In this document: positions 13,280 through 13,284 of the stretch, piece by piece | Layout: every line of letters begins with the position of its first letter | How positions within the stretch are numbered: position 1 is the stretch's first letter | Assembly (NCBI GenBank): GCA_965652565.1 | Contig: CBFGWL010000078.1 | Coordinates: 1 to 13,284, forward strand | DNA: 13,284 bases | Origin: RSA11 sp965652565 | GTDB lineage: Bacteria > Actinomycetota > Thermoleophilia > Solirubrobacterales > 70-9 | Direction: 5' to 3' | Notes under the pieces: model-generated | Seen by the model: the letters and a program-made list of their open reading frames with translations, nothing else | What the model was told of the DNA's origin: nothing | Database searches by the model: none | Translations under genes and position numbers: made by a program

Positions 13280-13284
13280 TACCA
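13275..13284. promoter_or_regulatory. Palindromic operator-like site, FadR/GntR type
   Basis: TGGTATACCA is a perfect 10-bp palindrome ending exactly at the window edge, 8 nt from the DUF1989 start. The TGGT-n2-ACCA core matches the operators of FCD-type GntR regulators such as UxuR/ExuR and PdhR relatives. A further TGGT lies at 13268-13271. The regulator gene is not in the window; it may be next to the operon on the unseen side. Confidence 0.5.

Noticed and set aside
13267..13284. Guanidine-I riboswitch upstream of the DUF1989 gene
   Set aside because: Only 18 bases upstream are visible, far too few for a riboswitch, and they form a palindrome plus a -10-like hexamer instead.
1..13284. Mobile elements, tRNA/rRNA genes, CRISPR arrays or defence systems
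   Set aside because: No transposase, integrase, attachment-site repeat, tRNA-like cloverleaf or regularly spaced repeat was seen, and base composition looks uniform by eye across the window.

Overview
The window is strongly G+C-rich, densely packed bacterial chromosome. It suggests an actinobacterium, possibly a Thermoleophilia/Solirubrobacterales-like lineage. This placement is an inference from base composition, a DrrAB-type exporter, frequent GTG/TTG starts and apparently leaderless promoters; there is no rRNA marker to confirm it. I see no tRNA, rRNA, CRISPR, insertion sequence or phage gene.

Left part (1-4016). On the minus strand lie coxB (cytochrome c oxidase subunit II, complete CuA site), probably the first of a cox operon running off the left edge, and a large GT4-type glycosyltransferase. 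Divergent from the glycosyltransferase are two translationally overlapping plus-strand genes: a 93-aa zinc-ribbon protein and a low-complexity lipoprotein. They face, tail to tail across tandem GC hairpins, a secreted four-cysteine protein of unknown function.

Middle (4145-6753, plus strand). A compact three-gene ABC-2 exporter: a DrrA-like ATPase and two different six-helix-type permeases, joined by a 3-nt gap and a 4-nt ATGA overlap. Its last stop codon abuts the stop codon of the convergent operon, forming TGATCA.

Right part (6754-13284, minus strand). One eight-gene operon, in order of transcription: DUF1989 protein (urea-carboxylase-associated/carboxyguanidine-deiminase family), NMT1/THI5-like lipoprotein binding protein, permease, ATPase, second permease, fumarylacetoacetate-hydrolase-family enzyme, Rid-family protein, and an asparaginase-family amidohydrolase. 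Gaps are 37 nt or less, with 4-nt overlaps at the two ATPase junctions. The content reads as import of a small organic nitrogen compound followed by amide hydrolysis, handling of an enamine/imine intermediate and cleavage of an oxo acid. The substrate cannot be read from the sequence. A perfect palindrome TGGTATACCA, typical of FadR-type GntR operators, sits 8 bases upstream of the first start codon at the window edge.

Five apparent transcription-unit-first genes have a TANNNT hexamer 7-10 nt before the start codon. Four lack a Shine-Dalgarno, and the fifth has only an ambiguous purine stretch. Most downstream genes in the operons have clear AGGAGG-like sites or overlapping stop/start codons. 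This points to leaderless mRNAs for the leading cistrons.
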